Shown piece after piece: positions 13,486-21,440 of a stretch of 37,640 nucleotides of DNA (positions within the stretch are counted from its first letter, which is position 1; each line of letters begins with the position of its first letter). The position numbers were made by a program, and so were the translations under genes. Source of the stretch: a virus; the IMG/VR virus record IMGVR_UViG_3300035698_011674, positions 1-37,640 of that record; one strand, written 5' to 3'. The notes below the pieces were generated by a model. The model saw nothing but the letters and a program-made list of their open reading frames with translations. It was not told the origin of the DNA and did no database searches.

Positions 13486-14355
13486 ATGTTTACAGGGTCG
13501 GTATGCCAGCAGGTTAGAGAGTGGTTTTCTTCGAATGCTGATTTGTTTAGCGGGAAAGTTGTTTTATCGGGATGTTGTGGTAATTTTACAATTGAAACAG
13601 TATTGTCGGCAGGCGTGAATCCGCCGTCTAAGATAATATCGAATGATGTGTCTTTGTATACCTCAGCGTTGGGGGCTTATTTTTCTGGCTATAAACTTGG
13701 CAAGCTCGTACCTGTAAAGGGGTGGGAGCGGCTTGAGAAGTATATGAAGGATGATGTTGGTGTAGCAGCAACCTTGATAGTTTTGCTGGAGTTAGCCCCT
13801 TTTTTGTCGTGCAGGACGGCCTACCATTCTCGTATGCTTAAGGCGTATTTGAATAGTTTCGAAATATTATGGGAGAAGTCAAAAGGGAAGCTGGAGAACA
13901 GGAAAGGGCAGTTGAATGTAGATGAGTATATTGCTGGGGACGTGGTAGAATTTTGGAAACAACGGGCAGGTGAGGGTGTTTTTTTGTCATTTACGCCAAC
14001 GCTCGGTGACGGGTACGGAAAGATGTATGATGTGATTGATAAGATTTTGGGTTGGGAAAACAAACCTCACCACGAAATTATGTCTACTGAGGAGAAAGAG
14101 GATTTATTGAACGTGATTGCAGCTAAAGGGAATTATGCTCACATTGACGATGTTGAGCGAAAAGGTATGGGAGTTGTTGCTGTAATTGAGGGAGGGCATA
14201 ACAGGCCTGTTTATGTTCATAGCGATTTGGTTGGTGCGGGGATTGAGGTTTACCAGCGGGCGAAGAAGCAGACGAGTCCGTTTAGTACGCTAAGATGTAT
14301 AGCGGCCTTGACAAGGAGGATATTGAGTTCAATATGCCTACAGTCCCAACGCTGA
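13486..14355 (+). CDS. Putative antirestriction adenine methyltransferase, 289 aa
   Basis: ATG 13486 directly follows the DUF488 stop. Residues about 20-60 (GKVVLSGCCGNFTIETVL, then SNDVSLYTSALGAYFSG) match, from memory, the family annotated as putative antirestriction adenine methyltransferase: a SAM-fold-like glycine motif and an N-D-V-S motif. The middle has FLSFTPTLGDGYGKMYDVID, where such enzymes carry S-x-P-P-T-like residues; here it is S-F-T-P-T. The last 20 residues look like out-of-frame sequence. The frame at 14295 continues more naturally, so a frameshift near 14286-14300 is possible. Role: likely DNA modification or protection from restriction. Confidence 0.6.
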   Translation: MFTGSVCQQVREWFSSNADLFSGKVVLSGCCGNFTIETVLSAGVNPPSKIISNDVSLYTSALGAYFSGYKLGKLVPVKGWERLEKYMKDDVGVAATLIVLLELAPFLSCRTAYHSRMLKAYLNSFEILWEKSKGKLENRKGQLNVDEYIAGDVVEFWKQRAGEGVFLSFTPTLGDGYGKMYDVIDKILGWENKPHHEIMSTEEKEDLLNVIAAKGNYAHIDDVERKGMGVVAVIEGGHNRPVYVHSDLVGAGIEVYQRAKKQTSPFSTLRCIAALTRRILSSICLQSQR

Positions 14356-14663
14356 ATATCGCTATTGATTTTGAGCAGGTTACTATAGTTTTCCTGCCTG
14401 ACGAGAAGGAAAAGGTAAAAGAAACACTTGAAGAGATTAAAAAGAGAGCTATACTTGGTGATGAGAGCTGGATAGAAGGCCTTGAGAATTACGATACCGT
14501 GAAGGAAGCTATGCAGACTATAGGGGAGAGTGAGGGCGTGCATAACTACGCAACGGTTATTTCTTTGATGGCAGAGTATGCGATGAAGTATATGAAAATG
14601 GCTGATGGAAAAAGTGATAGATGCGGGCGAAGTGGTACTGGGACACGCTTAACTTCCAGTTGA
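14295..14663 (+). CDS. Small protein overlapping methyltransferase and tRNA, 122 aa
   Basis: This frame is -1 to the upstream gene and begins at ATG 14295 with no ribosome site. It reads YSGLDKEDIEFNMPTVPTLNIAIDFEQVTIVFLPDEKEKVKETLE, a beta hairpin plus helix seen in small phage proteins. It is either a separate gene or the true C-terminus of the methyltransferase-like protein after a frameshift. The -1 frame has a stop at 14283-14285, so any shift lies downstream of that. The last 13 codons run into the tRNA gene, so its natural C-terminus has probably been replaced. Confidence 0.5.
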   Translation: MYSGLDKEDIEFNMPTVPTLNIAIDFEQVTIVFLPDEKEKVKETLEEIKKRAILGDESWIEGLENYDTVKEAMQTIGESEGVHNYATVISLMAEYAMKYMKMADGKSDRCGRSGTGTRLTSS

Positions 14664-14692
14664 GAGAGGCGGTTCGATTCCGTATGCCCGCT
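14623..14692 (+). tRNA. tRNA-Gly (anticodon TCC), slightly degenerate
   Basis: Acceptor stem GCGGGCG / TGCCCGC (last pair G-U), D-stem GTG/CAC with GG in the loop, anticodon stem CTTAA/TTGAG, loop C-T-TCC-A-G with anticodon at 14655-14657, T-loop TTCGATT, and discriminator T, as usual for bacterial tRNA-Gly. Deviations are A instead of T at position 8 and a G-A mismatch in the T-stem. CCA is not encoded, and a T-run follows at 14694-14700. It reads GGA codons. Confidence 0.8.
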
Positions 14693-14715
14693 GTTTTTTT
14701 AGCGAGAAAAAGAGT

Positions 14716-15186
14716 ATGGCAAAGAAATTATCACAGAAGAAGTTGGATGAAATGTTCAAGCTTTGGGTGGAAAGGCAATCACTACAGTACATATCCAGAA
14801 AGTGTTCAGTTGCCAGAACCACAGTGCGGAAGTATATGAAGAAGCAGGATTGGGCTGGCAGACTTGAAGAGATACAGAAAAAAGCCGTAGAAAAACAGGA
14901 TGAGGGTTTGGTTTCTGCTCTTGCTGCGAATCTAAAGATAGTTACCTATGCCAAAGGTAAGATTGTTGAGCTGATAATGGCTGGTGATAGGGTTAGCAAG
15001 ACTCCTGCTTCGGATTTGGATAAGATGATAAGGTTGGAATTGCTACTCAGGGGAGAGGCTGATTCACGTTCTGAGACGATAACAAATGACTTGAGGGATG
15101 TTCCAACAAATGAACTTTTAGAGATGCAAAAGGAATTGCACAGAAGGGGCTCAAGGTCTATGGATGGCGATGGCGACACTGGATGA
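14716..15186 (+). CDS. terS: Terminase small subunit, 156 aa
   Basis: The N-terminal domain (residues 3-45; KKLDEMFKLWVERQSLQYISRK, ARTTVRKYMKKQDW) is an HTH with the tryptophan ending seen in phage small terminases. A helical middle follows (about 50-110, likely oligomerisation) and a charged C-terminus (NELLEMQKELHRRG). It lies directly upstream of and overlaps the large terminase gene, the standard order. It recognises the packaging site; with the large subunit it starts DNA packaging. Confidence 0.8.
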   Translation: MAKKLSQKKLDEMFKLWVERQSLQYISRKCSVARTTVRKYMKKQDWAGRLEEIQKKAVEKQDEGLVSALAANLKIVTYAKGKIVELIMAGDRVSKTPASDLDKMIRLELLLRGEADSRSETITNDLRDVPTNELLEMQKELHRRGSRSMDGDGDTG

Positions 15187-16645
15187 AGTAAATTTTGAGT
15201 TGAAAAGAAGAGAGAGGAAGATAGGGGCTGAGTTGGCGGGGCGTTCCCTAATTGATTTTACCAGTTACACTTTCGATGGTTATTATGAGGTGAACTGGCA
15301 TCACAAGCTTGTTGCTGATGAGATAGACGAGTGGCTTGAATCTAAAGACCCGTACAATTTACTGGTTCAAATGCCGCCGAGACACGGAAAATCCGAGTTG
15401 TGTTCAAGAAGGCTTCCTCCCTACATTTTTGGCAAAAGGCCTGATACTCAAATAATTCTCACAAGCTATTCGTCTGACTTGGCTAATAAGATGAGTAGGG
15501 ATGCTCAGAGGATTATGCTGTGTAAGGAGTATCGGGAGGTGTTTCCTAATACGCAGTTGGTTACGAAGGGCAATAAGGGGGAGGAAACCGCAATCAGGCA
15601 GGCTAATGAGTTTTCGATTATAGGACACAAGGGAGTTTTTAAGGCCGCTGGCATACAAGGCGGTATTGGTGGCAGGGGTGCTCATATTGGTATTATTGAC
15701 GATCCGTTCAAGAATAGGCAGGAGGCTGAGAGTGAAACAGTACGCAATTCCGTGATTGAGGAGTACAAGTCAACGTTTAGGACAAGGCTTGAGAAGGGCG
15801 GCAGGATACTTATGCTGCTCACTCGCTGGCATTTGCACGACTTGGCGGGTTGGTGTATAGAGAAGATGAAGAATGACCCTGACACGGACAGGTGGAAGGT
15901 TGTTAGTTTACCAGCAATTAAGGTTGAAGGTGAGTTTACGCACCCTCAAGATTTGAGGGAGCTGGGCGAACCGCTGTGGGAGGAGAAATACCCAGTTGAT
16001 TCACTGAGGAAGATAAAAGCGAGTATCGGGAGTTATGACTGGGAGGCATTGTTTCAGCAGCAACCGAGTCCAGCGGGCGGTGCTATCATTAAGCGAGATT
16101 GGATAAACCATATAGACGCTAAAGAGTTGCCGAGTGGAATAAGGTGGGTGAGATATTGGGATTTGGCGGTAACTAAAAACACATCGGCTGACTACACGGC
16201 AAGCGTGCAAATGGGCGTTGATAAGTATGCTAATATCTATGTCAGGAGGTTTGTACACGAACAGGAGACGTGGCCTGTAATAAGAAACATTATAAAAGCT
16301 GTGTCATTGCAGGAACGAATACCTGTTGGTATTGAACAGGTTGCTACACAAAAAGGGTTTGTTGATGATTTGGTTGCTGACCCTATTTTAATGAGCGTGG
16401 CTATTACGGGCTATGGCGTGGATTCGGATAAGCTTACAAGGTTTCTGCCTGTTGCGGCGAGAGCTGAGCAGGGCAAGTTTTTTGTGGTTCGCGGCAAGGG
16501 AAGCGATGCGTATATTGACGAGCTGGTTGATTTTACTGGGCTTGGTGATGTTCACGATGATTACGTTGACGCTACGAGTGGTGCGTTTTCAATGTTAGCT
16601 TCATACGTAGAGCCGAGCGTGGAGATTGTTGGTGCTTATGGATAA
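15164..16645 (+). CDS. terL: Terminase large subunit, 493 aa
   Basis: ATPase motifs: Walker A-like MPPRHGKSE (residues 70-78) and Walker B IIDDP (177-181), with TSYSSDLA as the adenine/motif region. The C-terminal RNase H-like nuclease begins at VRYWDLAVT with D333 as first acidic residue and has the acidic DVHDDYVDA near residue 466. It is full length for the family, about 490 aa. It cuts and translocates DNA into the procapsid. The start overlaps the small-subunit gene by 23 nt; ATG 15170 is also possible. Confidence 0.93.
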   Translation: MAMATLDEVNFELKRRERKIGAELAGRSLIDFTSYTFDGYYEVNWHHKLVADEIDEWLESKDPYNLLVQMPPRHGKSELCSRRLPPYIFGKRPDTQIILTSYSSDLANKMSRDAQRIMLCKEYREVFPNTQLVTKGNKGEETAIRQANEFSIIGHKGVFKAAGIQGGIGGRGAHIGIIDDPFKNRQEAESETVRNSVIEEYKSTFRTRLEKGGRILMLLTRWHLHDLAGWCIEKMKNDPDTDRWKVVSLPAIKVEGEFTHPQDLRELGEPLWEEKYPVDSLRKIKASIGSYDWEALFQQQPSPAGGAIIKRDWINHIDAKELPSGIRWVRYWDLAVTKNTSADYTASVQMGVDKYANIYVRRFVHEQETWPVIRNIIKAVSLQERIPVGIEQVATQKGFVDDLVADPILMSVAITGYGVDSDKLTRFLPVAARAEQGKFFVVRGKGSDAYIDELVDFTGLGDVHDDYVDATSGAFSMLASYVEPSVEIVGAYG

Positions 16646-17030
16646 TGAATGGACGCCTACACTGTTTACGATATTTGGAATTGCTGTATTGCTGGTGCTA
16701 TTTGTTTGCTTTGCCGTATTGTTCGGTATGCATGGTTACAGTATTGTAAAGAAAATAAGGCGTAAACCAGTAAAAAAGGCTCGCAAAAGACAGGTTGGGA
16801 GTATATGCTTGTCGGTTGAGGGTGTTGAAGATGAGCAAATTGTTGAAGTATTTATGTGTAAATTTGACGATGCGTGCGTTGCAACAAGTTACAAGGCTGA
16901 AATAAGTAATTGTGATGTTGAACTATCTTTTAAAATAAGCGAATGCACGCTCACTAAGGAGCTTGCTGACGAGTTGGAAGGTGCTGGTTTTTTGGTTACT
17001 GGCGAAGGTGGAATACAAAAGAAAGGTTAA
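16638..17030 (+). CDS. Single-span membrane protein between terminase and portal, 130 aa
   Basis: ATG 16638 overlaps the terminase stop by 8 nt; GGAG lies at 16620-16623. Residues about 9-33 (LFTIFGIAVLLVLFVCFAVLFG) form one membrane helix followed by a basic stretch (KKIRRKPVKKARKRQ), so the C-terminal 75 residues should be cytoplasmic under the positive-inside rule. That domain looks beta-rich with an acidic start. A membrane protein at this position is unusual. Function is unknown. Confidence 0.6.
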   Translation: MDNEWTPTLFTIFGIAVLLVLFVCFAVLFGMHGYSIVKKIRRKPVKKARKRQVGSICLSVEGVEDEQIVEVFMCKFDDACVATSYKAEISNCDVELSFKISECTLTKELADELEGAGFLVTGEGGIQKKG

Positions 17031-17033
17031 AAA

Positions 17034-18575
17034 ATGAGTATACTTGAAACACTTATGCCGAGAGTTGCTTTGGGGCGAGAGATGGCGAAGGTGAAGCTTC
17101 AGCAGGCAAAGCTTTATAGACAATTAGTTGAGGCAACGCCAGCCTTTGCTCAGGACAACGATGAGAGTGAGTGGCAAGTGTTGCTGACCCAGAAGGAACA
17201 TTATTCCGAGTCTGACCTGAAATCCCTCAGAGAGCAAGCAACGAAGTTGTACTATGTAAGCCCGTCTGCGAGAGGTGTTGTAGAAACAATGGTCAATTTT
17301 ATCATCGGCAGGCATTCGAGAGTTATTGCTACTGATGAGAATGATAAGGTTCAGGATTATTTTGATGGGTGGAGTGCCTGCAACAACTTTGACAATGCTG
17401 TGCATAAAGACAACCAGACTATCAGGCCGCCAAAGAATAAAGAGTTTGTGAGGCGTGTATTGCGGGACGGTGAGGCATTTGTAAGATTCCACGAACCGTC
17501 TTACGATTCTGTTGAAGAAGGTGATATGCGGTACACAAGAATAAGCTTCATCGACCCCAGTGAGATAACGGATGATGAAGGCACTTACACTTATGGTATA
17601 GAGACTGACCCTGATGATGTGGAGAAGGTGATAAGTTACCGTAGAAAATATTACAAGGGCAATCAGGTGATGTACGAGACTATTCCTGCTGAAGAGATTA
17701 TGCACGTTAAAATACTGTGCGATTCAAATGAAAAGAGGGGTGTGAGCTTCTTAGTTGGCATAGCGAAGAGTATTGTGCAATATGATTCTTGGCTGGATGA
17801 TAGGGTGAGACTCAACAAAATAAGGAATTATTTTAATGTGGTTATCAAGCCTGAAGGTGTTTCACCCGCTACATTCAAGAGTAACTTTGAAGATGAGACG
17901 AAGGTTAGTAATACAGGAACAGCGAGTAAGAAGATGCCTAAGTCTGGTACGGCGGTGGTGGCGAGAGGTGTTGATTATGAGTTCAAGAACCTCAATATCA
18001 ATGCTTCTGACACCAAGGACGATGGTAGGGCTATTGAGAGGATGATTTGTAAGGGTACGCAGTTGGTTGAGGGTGTGATTACTGGTGACTATTCAAACCA
18101 GAATTATGCGTCCGCGTTGGTGGCAGAAAGCCCGATGGTTAAATCTATTGAGGGATGGCAGGACTTCTTCGAAGTGTGTTTCAAGTACATATTCTCAAGG
18201 GTGATAAGTGATGGGATAGCAGCGACTAAAGTGCCACCAAAGTCATTACTCACTGACGAAAACGACCCGAATAAGAAAACTCCGATTGATACAAGCTTGG
18301 ATTGTACGGTTAATTTTTCAACGCTGGTGCATAGGGATTTACAAGCAGATACTCAGGCTTATATGGTTCATCGGGAGATGGGCTGGGCGAGTGATTCAAC
18401 GATAAGCGGCTTGTTGGGCTATGATTTTGAGAAGGAGAAGGATAAGCTCGATATTGAGGATGCTGAGAGAGCTGAGAAAGTTGCTAAGATGGACGGAGAG
18501 CAGGAATTTGCAGGCATTAAGCCTAAAGATAAGGATGAAGATAAAAACAAAGATAAAGACAAAAAGGAGAAGTAG
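17034..18575 (+). CDS. Portal protein, 513 aa
   Basis: Position, size and sequence fit a phage portal: YYVSPSARGVVETMVNFIIGR near residues 74-100, RRVLRDGEAFVRFHEP, ISFIDPSEITDDEG, EEIMHVKI and YASALVAESPMVKSIEGW. It forms the dodecameric ring at the capsid vertex. The C-terminus is a low-complexity stretch of alternating Asp and Lys. ATG 17034 follows AAAGGTTAAAAA. It is followed closely by the gene at 18578. Confidence 0.85.
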   Translation: MSILETLMPRVALGREMAKVKLQQAKLYRQLVEATPAFAQDNDESEWQVLLTQKEHYSESDLKSLREQATKLYYVSPSARGVVETMVNFIIGRHSRVIATDENDKVQDYFDGWSACNNFDNAVHKDNQTIRPPKNKEFVRRVLRDGEAFVRFHEPSYDSVEEGDMRYTRISFIDPSEITDDEGTYTYGIETDPDDVEKVISYRRKYYKGNQVMYETIPAEEIMHVKILCDSNEKRGVSFLVGIAKSIVQYDSWLDDRVRLNKIRNYFNVVIKPEGVSPATFKSNFEDETKVSNTGTASKKMPKSGTAVVARGVDYEFKNLNINASDTKDDGRAIERMICKGTQLVEGVITGDYSNQNYASALVAESPMVKSIEGWQDFFEVCFKYIFSRVISDGIAATKVPPKSLLTDENDPNKKTPIDTSLDCTVNFSTLVHRDLQADTQAYMVHREMGWASDSTISGLLGYDFEKEKDKLDIEDAERAEKVAKMDGEQEFAGIKPKDKDEDKNKDKDKKEK

Positions 18576-18577
18576 TT

Positions 18578-19051
18578 ATGGCGAAGAGAAAAAGTAGAAA
18601 ACAGGCAAAGCCAGTTGTTGCAGAAGTAAGTAAGATTGACGAATTGAGAGGCAAGTGCCTTGATGAGAAAGGCAATTACAAACCTAACGCAGACCTTGAT
18701 GATTTGCAAGAGCTGGCTAAGTTGGAGGCCGTACAGCCAGAGCCGCCGCTTAAGGTCGGGTTTAGTGTTCTTGGTGAAGAGTCTGATACTGCTACTACTG
18801 GCACGCAGACTGACCCCAGCAGCGTGGAGAAAGCGGAAGAGTTGTCTTTAGTTCCAAGTGCTGTAATCCCTTTGGTTAAAGAGGGTTATGAGTATCTTGG
18901 TCAGAGAAGCGGGTATTTTATCTTGCAGAAATTCGAAAATGATGGCGACACCGAAAAGACTGGATACAGGTATGACCCTGCAAAAGAGACGATTGATTGT
19001 CTTGGTATTTTGTTTCCTTCGGTTGTCAAAGATTTGAGGGCGGGCAGGTAA
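18578..19051 (+). CDS. Hypothetical head-region protein, 157 aa
   Basis: ATG 18578 follows AAAGGAGAAGTAGTT. The N-terminus is very basic (AKRKSRKQAKP), then an acidic, disordered-looking middle (about 40-90) and a more ordered C-terminal part (YEYLGQRSGYFILQKFENDG, GYRYDPAKETIDCLG). I do not recognise it. Between portal and MuF genes it may be a minor head or connector factor. Its stop overlaps the next ATG. Confidence 0.55.
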   Translation: MAKRKSRKQAKPVVAEVSKIDELRGKCLDEKGNYKPNADLDDLQELAKLEAVQPEPPLKVGFSVLGEESDTATTGTQTDPSSVEKAEELSLVPSAVIPLVKEGYEYLGQRSGYFILQKFENDGDTEKTGYRYDPAKETIDCLGILFPSVVKDLRAGR

Positions 19052-20085
19052 TGACCAGAGAGCAGATTCTCCACGATGCGGTCTGGAATGCACGCAAGGA
19101 CTGGCTGCATTACACTGTTAAGCAGGAACGTGAGATATATGAGCTGCTATCTACGGGTGCGTCCTCTCTTACTGAGAAGATAGCCAGATACCAGAAAGCG
19201 GGTAAAATACCGCCGTACAGGTTGAAGGCACTGCTCAAGAGTGTTGAAAGTGAGATAAGGCTGTTGAGGCCTAAGTTGTACAATAAGATTTACAGTAGTA
19301 TCAAGCAAAGCGTTAATTTTGGGATGAAAACTGCGATTTATTCAATTCATACCGCAGGAGCACCGAAACGAGCTAACCTACATATCGGGTCGAGCTTTAT
19401 AGGCGTTGACAATAAGCTGCGGGTCTATGATGTAAGGGGTGAGCTTTATGCTAAGAGCACGTGGGCGAAGATAAATTCTGATGCTATGGATGCTTTGATG
19501 CGTACCCAGTATGGAGGTGTGACCTTATCGAAGAACGTCTGGAATGTTACTTATGATTCGGAGAAGTCTATTCGGTATAGGATAACCAGAGGTGTAATGC
19601 TTGGGGAGAGTCCTGCAACGGTGGCAAGTGATATAAAAAGGTATCTGGTTGAGCCTTACGCTGTGTTTCACAGGGTTAGAAAGGACGGGATTCTTGTATT
19701 GAGTAAGCCTGCTGCTGCTTATCACCCAAAGAGGGGTGCTTACAGGTCGGCGTACAAAAACGCTTTGAGAGTAGCAAGAACTGAGATGGCGAGGGCGTAC
19801 AGTGAAGGAACAATACGTTACGCTACGCAGAAGAAGTGGATTCAGGGCTATATAAGTCGGGTTGGTTCTGGCAATCCTTGTGCGTTCTGCGAGGCGGTGG
19901 ATGGTACATTTTTCCCTAAAAATAATCCTCCAGACCAGCCGTTTCACCCGAATTGTATGTGTTATATGGAGCTTGTCACTGATGAAGTGCCGCAGGAAAA
20001 CTTAAGACCAAGACCGAGCGACGACGAGCTGCGGAAGATACCGATGGGCGTACAGGGCAATCAGAGGAAAATAGTCACTGTTTAA
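19051..20085 (+). CDS. MuF-like minor capsid protein (SPP1 gp7 family), 344 aa
   Basis: The C-terminal MuF domain is clear: RVARTEMARAYSEGTIRYA, then GNPCAFCEAVDGTFFP and FHPNCMCYMELV, giving the C-x2-C ... H-x3-C-x-C metal-binding pattern of the family. The N-terminal 170 residues are helical. MuF proteins bind the portal and assist early DNA ejection. ATG 19051 overlaps the previous stop; the region upstream in frame belongs to another gene. Confidence 0.85.
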   Translation: MTREQILHDAVWNARKDWLHYTVKQEREIYELLSTGASSLTEKIARYQKAGKIPPYRLKALLKSVESEIRLLRPKLYNKIYSSIKQSVNFGMKTAIYSIHTAGAPKRANLHIGSSFIGVDNKLRVYDVRGELYAKSTWAKINSDAMDALMRTQYGGVTLSKNVWNVTYDSEKSIRYRITRGVMLGESPATVASDIKRYLVEPYAVFHRVRKDGILVLSKPAAAYHPKRGAYRSAYKNALRVARTEMARAYSEGTIRYATQKKWIQGYISRVGSGNPCAFCEAVDGTFFPKNNPPDQPFHPNCMCYMELVTDEVPQENLRPRPSDDELRKIPMGVQGNQRKIVTV

Positions 20086-20095
20086 TTGAAAAAAA

Positions 20096-20281
20096 ATGTC
20101 TGAAAATACAGAAAAAGACTTGACAAAGAAGCCTGATTTGCTTCAAATTTATATGGAGCAGATAAAGAGGGCAGCGATTGAGCTTGAGTATGGTGTTTTT
20201 ACGATTGAGTTTAAAGTAAGAAATGGTGAGATAAAAGATGCTCATAAAACATCAGAGCTTATAAGATTGAGGCCGTTTTGA
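20096..20281 (+). CDS. Hypothetical protein, 61 aa
   Basis: ATG 20096 has only a weak ribosome site (TTGAAAAAAA). The product is soluble and helical at first (DLLQIYMEQIKRAAIELEYG), then strand-like (FTIEFKVRNGEI). It lies between MuF and the terminator at 20321. No function is recognised. Confidence 0.45.
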   Translation: MSENTEKDLTKKPDLLQIYMEQIKRAAIELEYGVFTIEFKVRNGEIKDAHKTSELIRLRPF

Positions 20282-20320
20282 AAATTTAATATTGTCACGT
20301 ATTAACTGACCAACAAACAG

Positions 20321-20374
20321 GCGGTTGATTGATTCACAGGAAGAAACTGTGTTTTAGTCAGCCGCTTTTTTTTT
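20321..20374 (+). terminator. Rho-independent terminator upstream of protease gene
   Basis: GCGGTTGA (20321-20328) pairs with TCAGCCGC (20358-20365, one G-U), enclosing a second stem CACAG (20335-20339) / CTGTG (20347-20351), and is followed by nine T (20366-20374). It ends transcription after MuF and the 61-aa gene. The gap 20282-20397 holds nothing else but this element and the ribosome site of the next gene. Confidence 0.85.
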
Positions 20375-20397
20375 GGCCTGAAAAAAGGGAAACCCTA

Positions 20398-21360
20398 ATG
20401 GACAAAATACTATTTGATGTTAATTTTTCAGAGAGCACGTTTGATAAAGATAAGAATCGTATCAATAACGTGGTGCTGCTGGGGGCTGTGAGTAAGAACA
20501 ATCGAAGGTATACGCAGAGTTGCATGGAAAAAGCTGTGTCGCTGTTTGAGAACTGTCAAGCCTTTATAAATCATCCTGACGCTGACGAGATAAAAGTAGG
20601 TAGGCGTGACATTATGAAGCTGGCGGGCAAGTATGTGAACGTGAAGTTTGCAGAGGGTAAAGTAAAGGGTGACTTTATTGGCTTGCCAGCAGACCCTTAC
20701 GCACAGAAGTATATTTCGATTGCTGAAAATATGCCTGATATTGCTGGCAATTCACAAAATGCCAGAGGACGTATGAGGATGGAGAATGGGGTGCAGGTAG
20801 TTGAAGAGCTTAAGGAGATAATCAGCGTTGACCTTGTCGCCAAGCCCGCAACTACAAAAAATTTATTTGAAGATGATAGTAAAAATGAAGGAGCAAGAAA
20901 AATGCTTGAATATGGTGAAGTCACAATGTTAGGGCTTAAAGAGTCAAGGCAGGATTTGGTTACTGTGCTTGTCGGTGAGGGTAAGAGTGCCAGAGATGAG
21001 GAAGTTAAGGAACTTGGCACAAAACTCGAAGAGTCTGAAAAGGCTGTCAAGGAGCTTGCGGCTAAAGTTGACGACTATGAAGTAAAAGAGTCGCTGGCAA
21101 CAAAGAGCAAAGATATTGAGAAAATTCTCAAAGAAAGCAAGCTGCCCAAAGTGGCAATTACAGAAACTTTCGTTGAGACGCTTCTTAATGTTGAGGTCAA
21201 AGAAGGCGAGAAGCTGGCTGATGCAGTTAAACCGCTTATCGGAGACCGTCTGGCTTTGGTTGGCAAGGGTGGCGTAAAAGGCAACACTGAGAAACATCTC
21301 GTTGAAGGCAAAGATGTTGTTGCTACCGCCAAGACAATAGCCAGAGATTTGAAGTCGTAA
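20398..21360 (+). CDS. Capsid maturation protease fused to scaffold, 320 aa
   Basis: Residues about 10-160 read as a prohead protease of the T4 gp21-like type: NVVLLGAVSKNNRRYTQSCMEKAV, a histidine in FINHPDADE, MPDIAGNSQNARGRM with the likely serine, and IISVDLVAKPATTKNLFE. The following 150 residues are charged and helical, with coiled-coil character (EEVKELGTKLEESEKAVKELAAKVDDYE), as expected of a scaffold. The protease presumably cleaves itself and the scaffold during maturation. ATG 20398 follows AGGGAAACCCTA; homology starts here rather than at an upstream ATG. Decoration and capsid genes follow. Confidence 0.75.
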   Translation: MDKILFDVNFSESTFDKDKNRINNVVLLGAVSKNNRRYTQSCMEKAVSLFENCQAFINHPDADEIKVGRRDIMKLAGKYVNVKFAEGKVKGDFIGLPADPYAQKYISIAENMPDIAGNSQNARGRMRMENGVQVVEELKEIISVDLVAKPATTKNLFEDDSKNEGARKMLEYGEVTMLGLKESRQDLVTVLVGEGKSARDEEVKELGTKLEESEKAVKELAAKVDDYEVKESLATKSKDIEKILKESKLPKVAITETFVETLLNVEVKEGEKLADAVKPLIGDRLALVGKGGVKGNTEKHLVEGKDVVATAKTIARDLKS

Positions 21361-21414
21361 GTAAACGCTCCGCCAAAGGAGATGTTTTAAAGTGATAGTT
21401 TTGGTAGGTGCAGT

Positions 21415-21440
21415 AAAAAAGTTTAGGAGTTAATAAAATG
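21415..21440 (+). promoter_or_regulatory. Shared translation leader of decoration and capsid genes
   Basis: AAAAGTTTAGGAGTTAA precedes the start codon of the gene at 21438 (from 21417) and, identically, of the gene at 21996 (from 21977). The shared leader includes TAGGAG at a good distance. Such duplication suggests both mRNAs need strong, matched translation of abundant structural proteins. Confidence 0.65.

Noticed and set aside
14283-14300. Programmed -1 frameshift in the methyltransferase gene
   Set aside because: No slippery heptamer is present at the only permitted interval (after the -1 stop at 14283-14285), so a programmed event is not supported; kept only as an unexplained frame change.
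17124-17705. Reverse-strand open frame of 193 codons
   Set aside because: It is fully inside the portal gene on the opposite strand and has no supporting signal.
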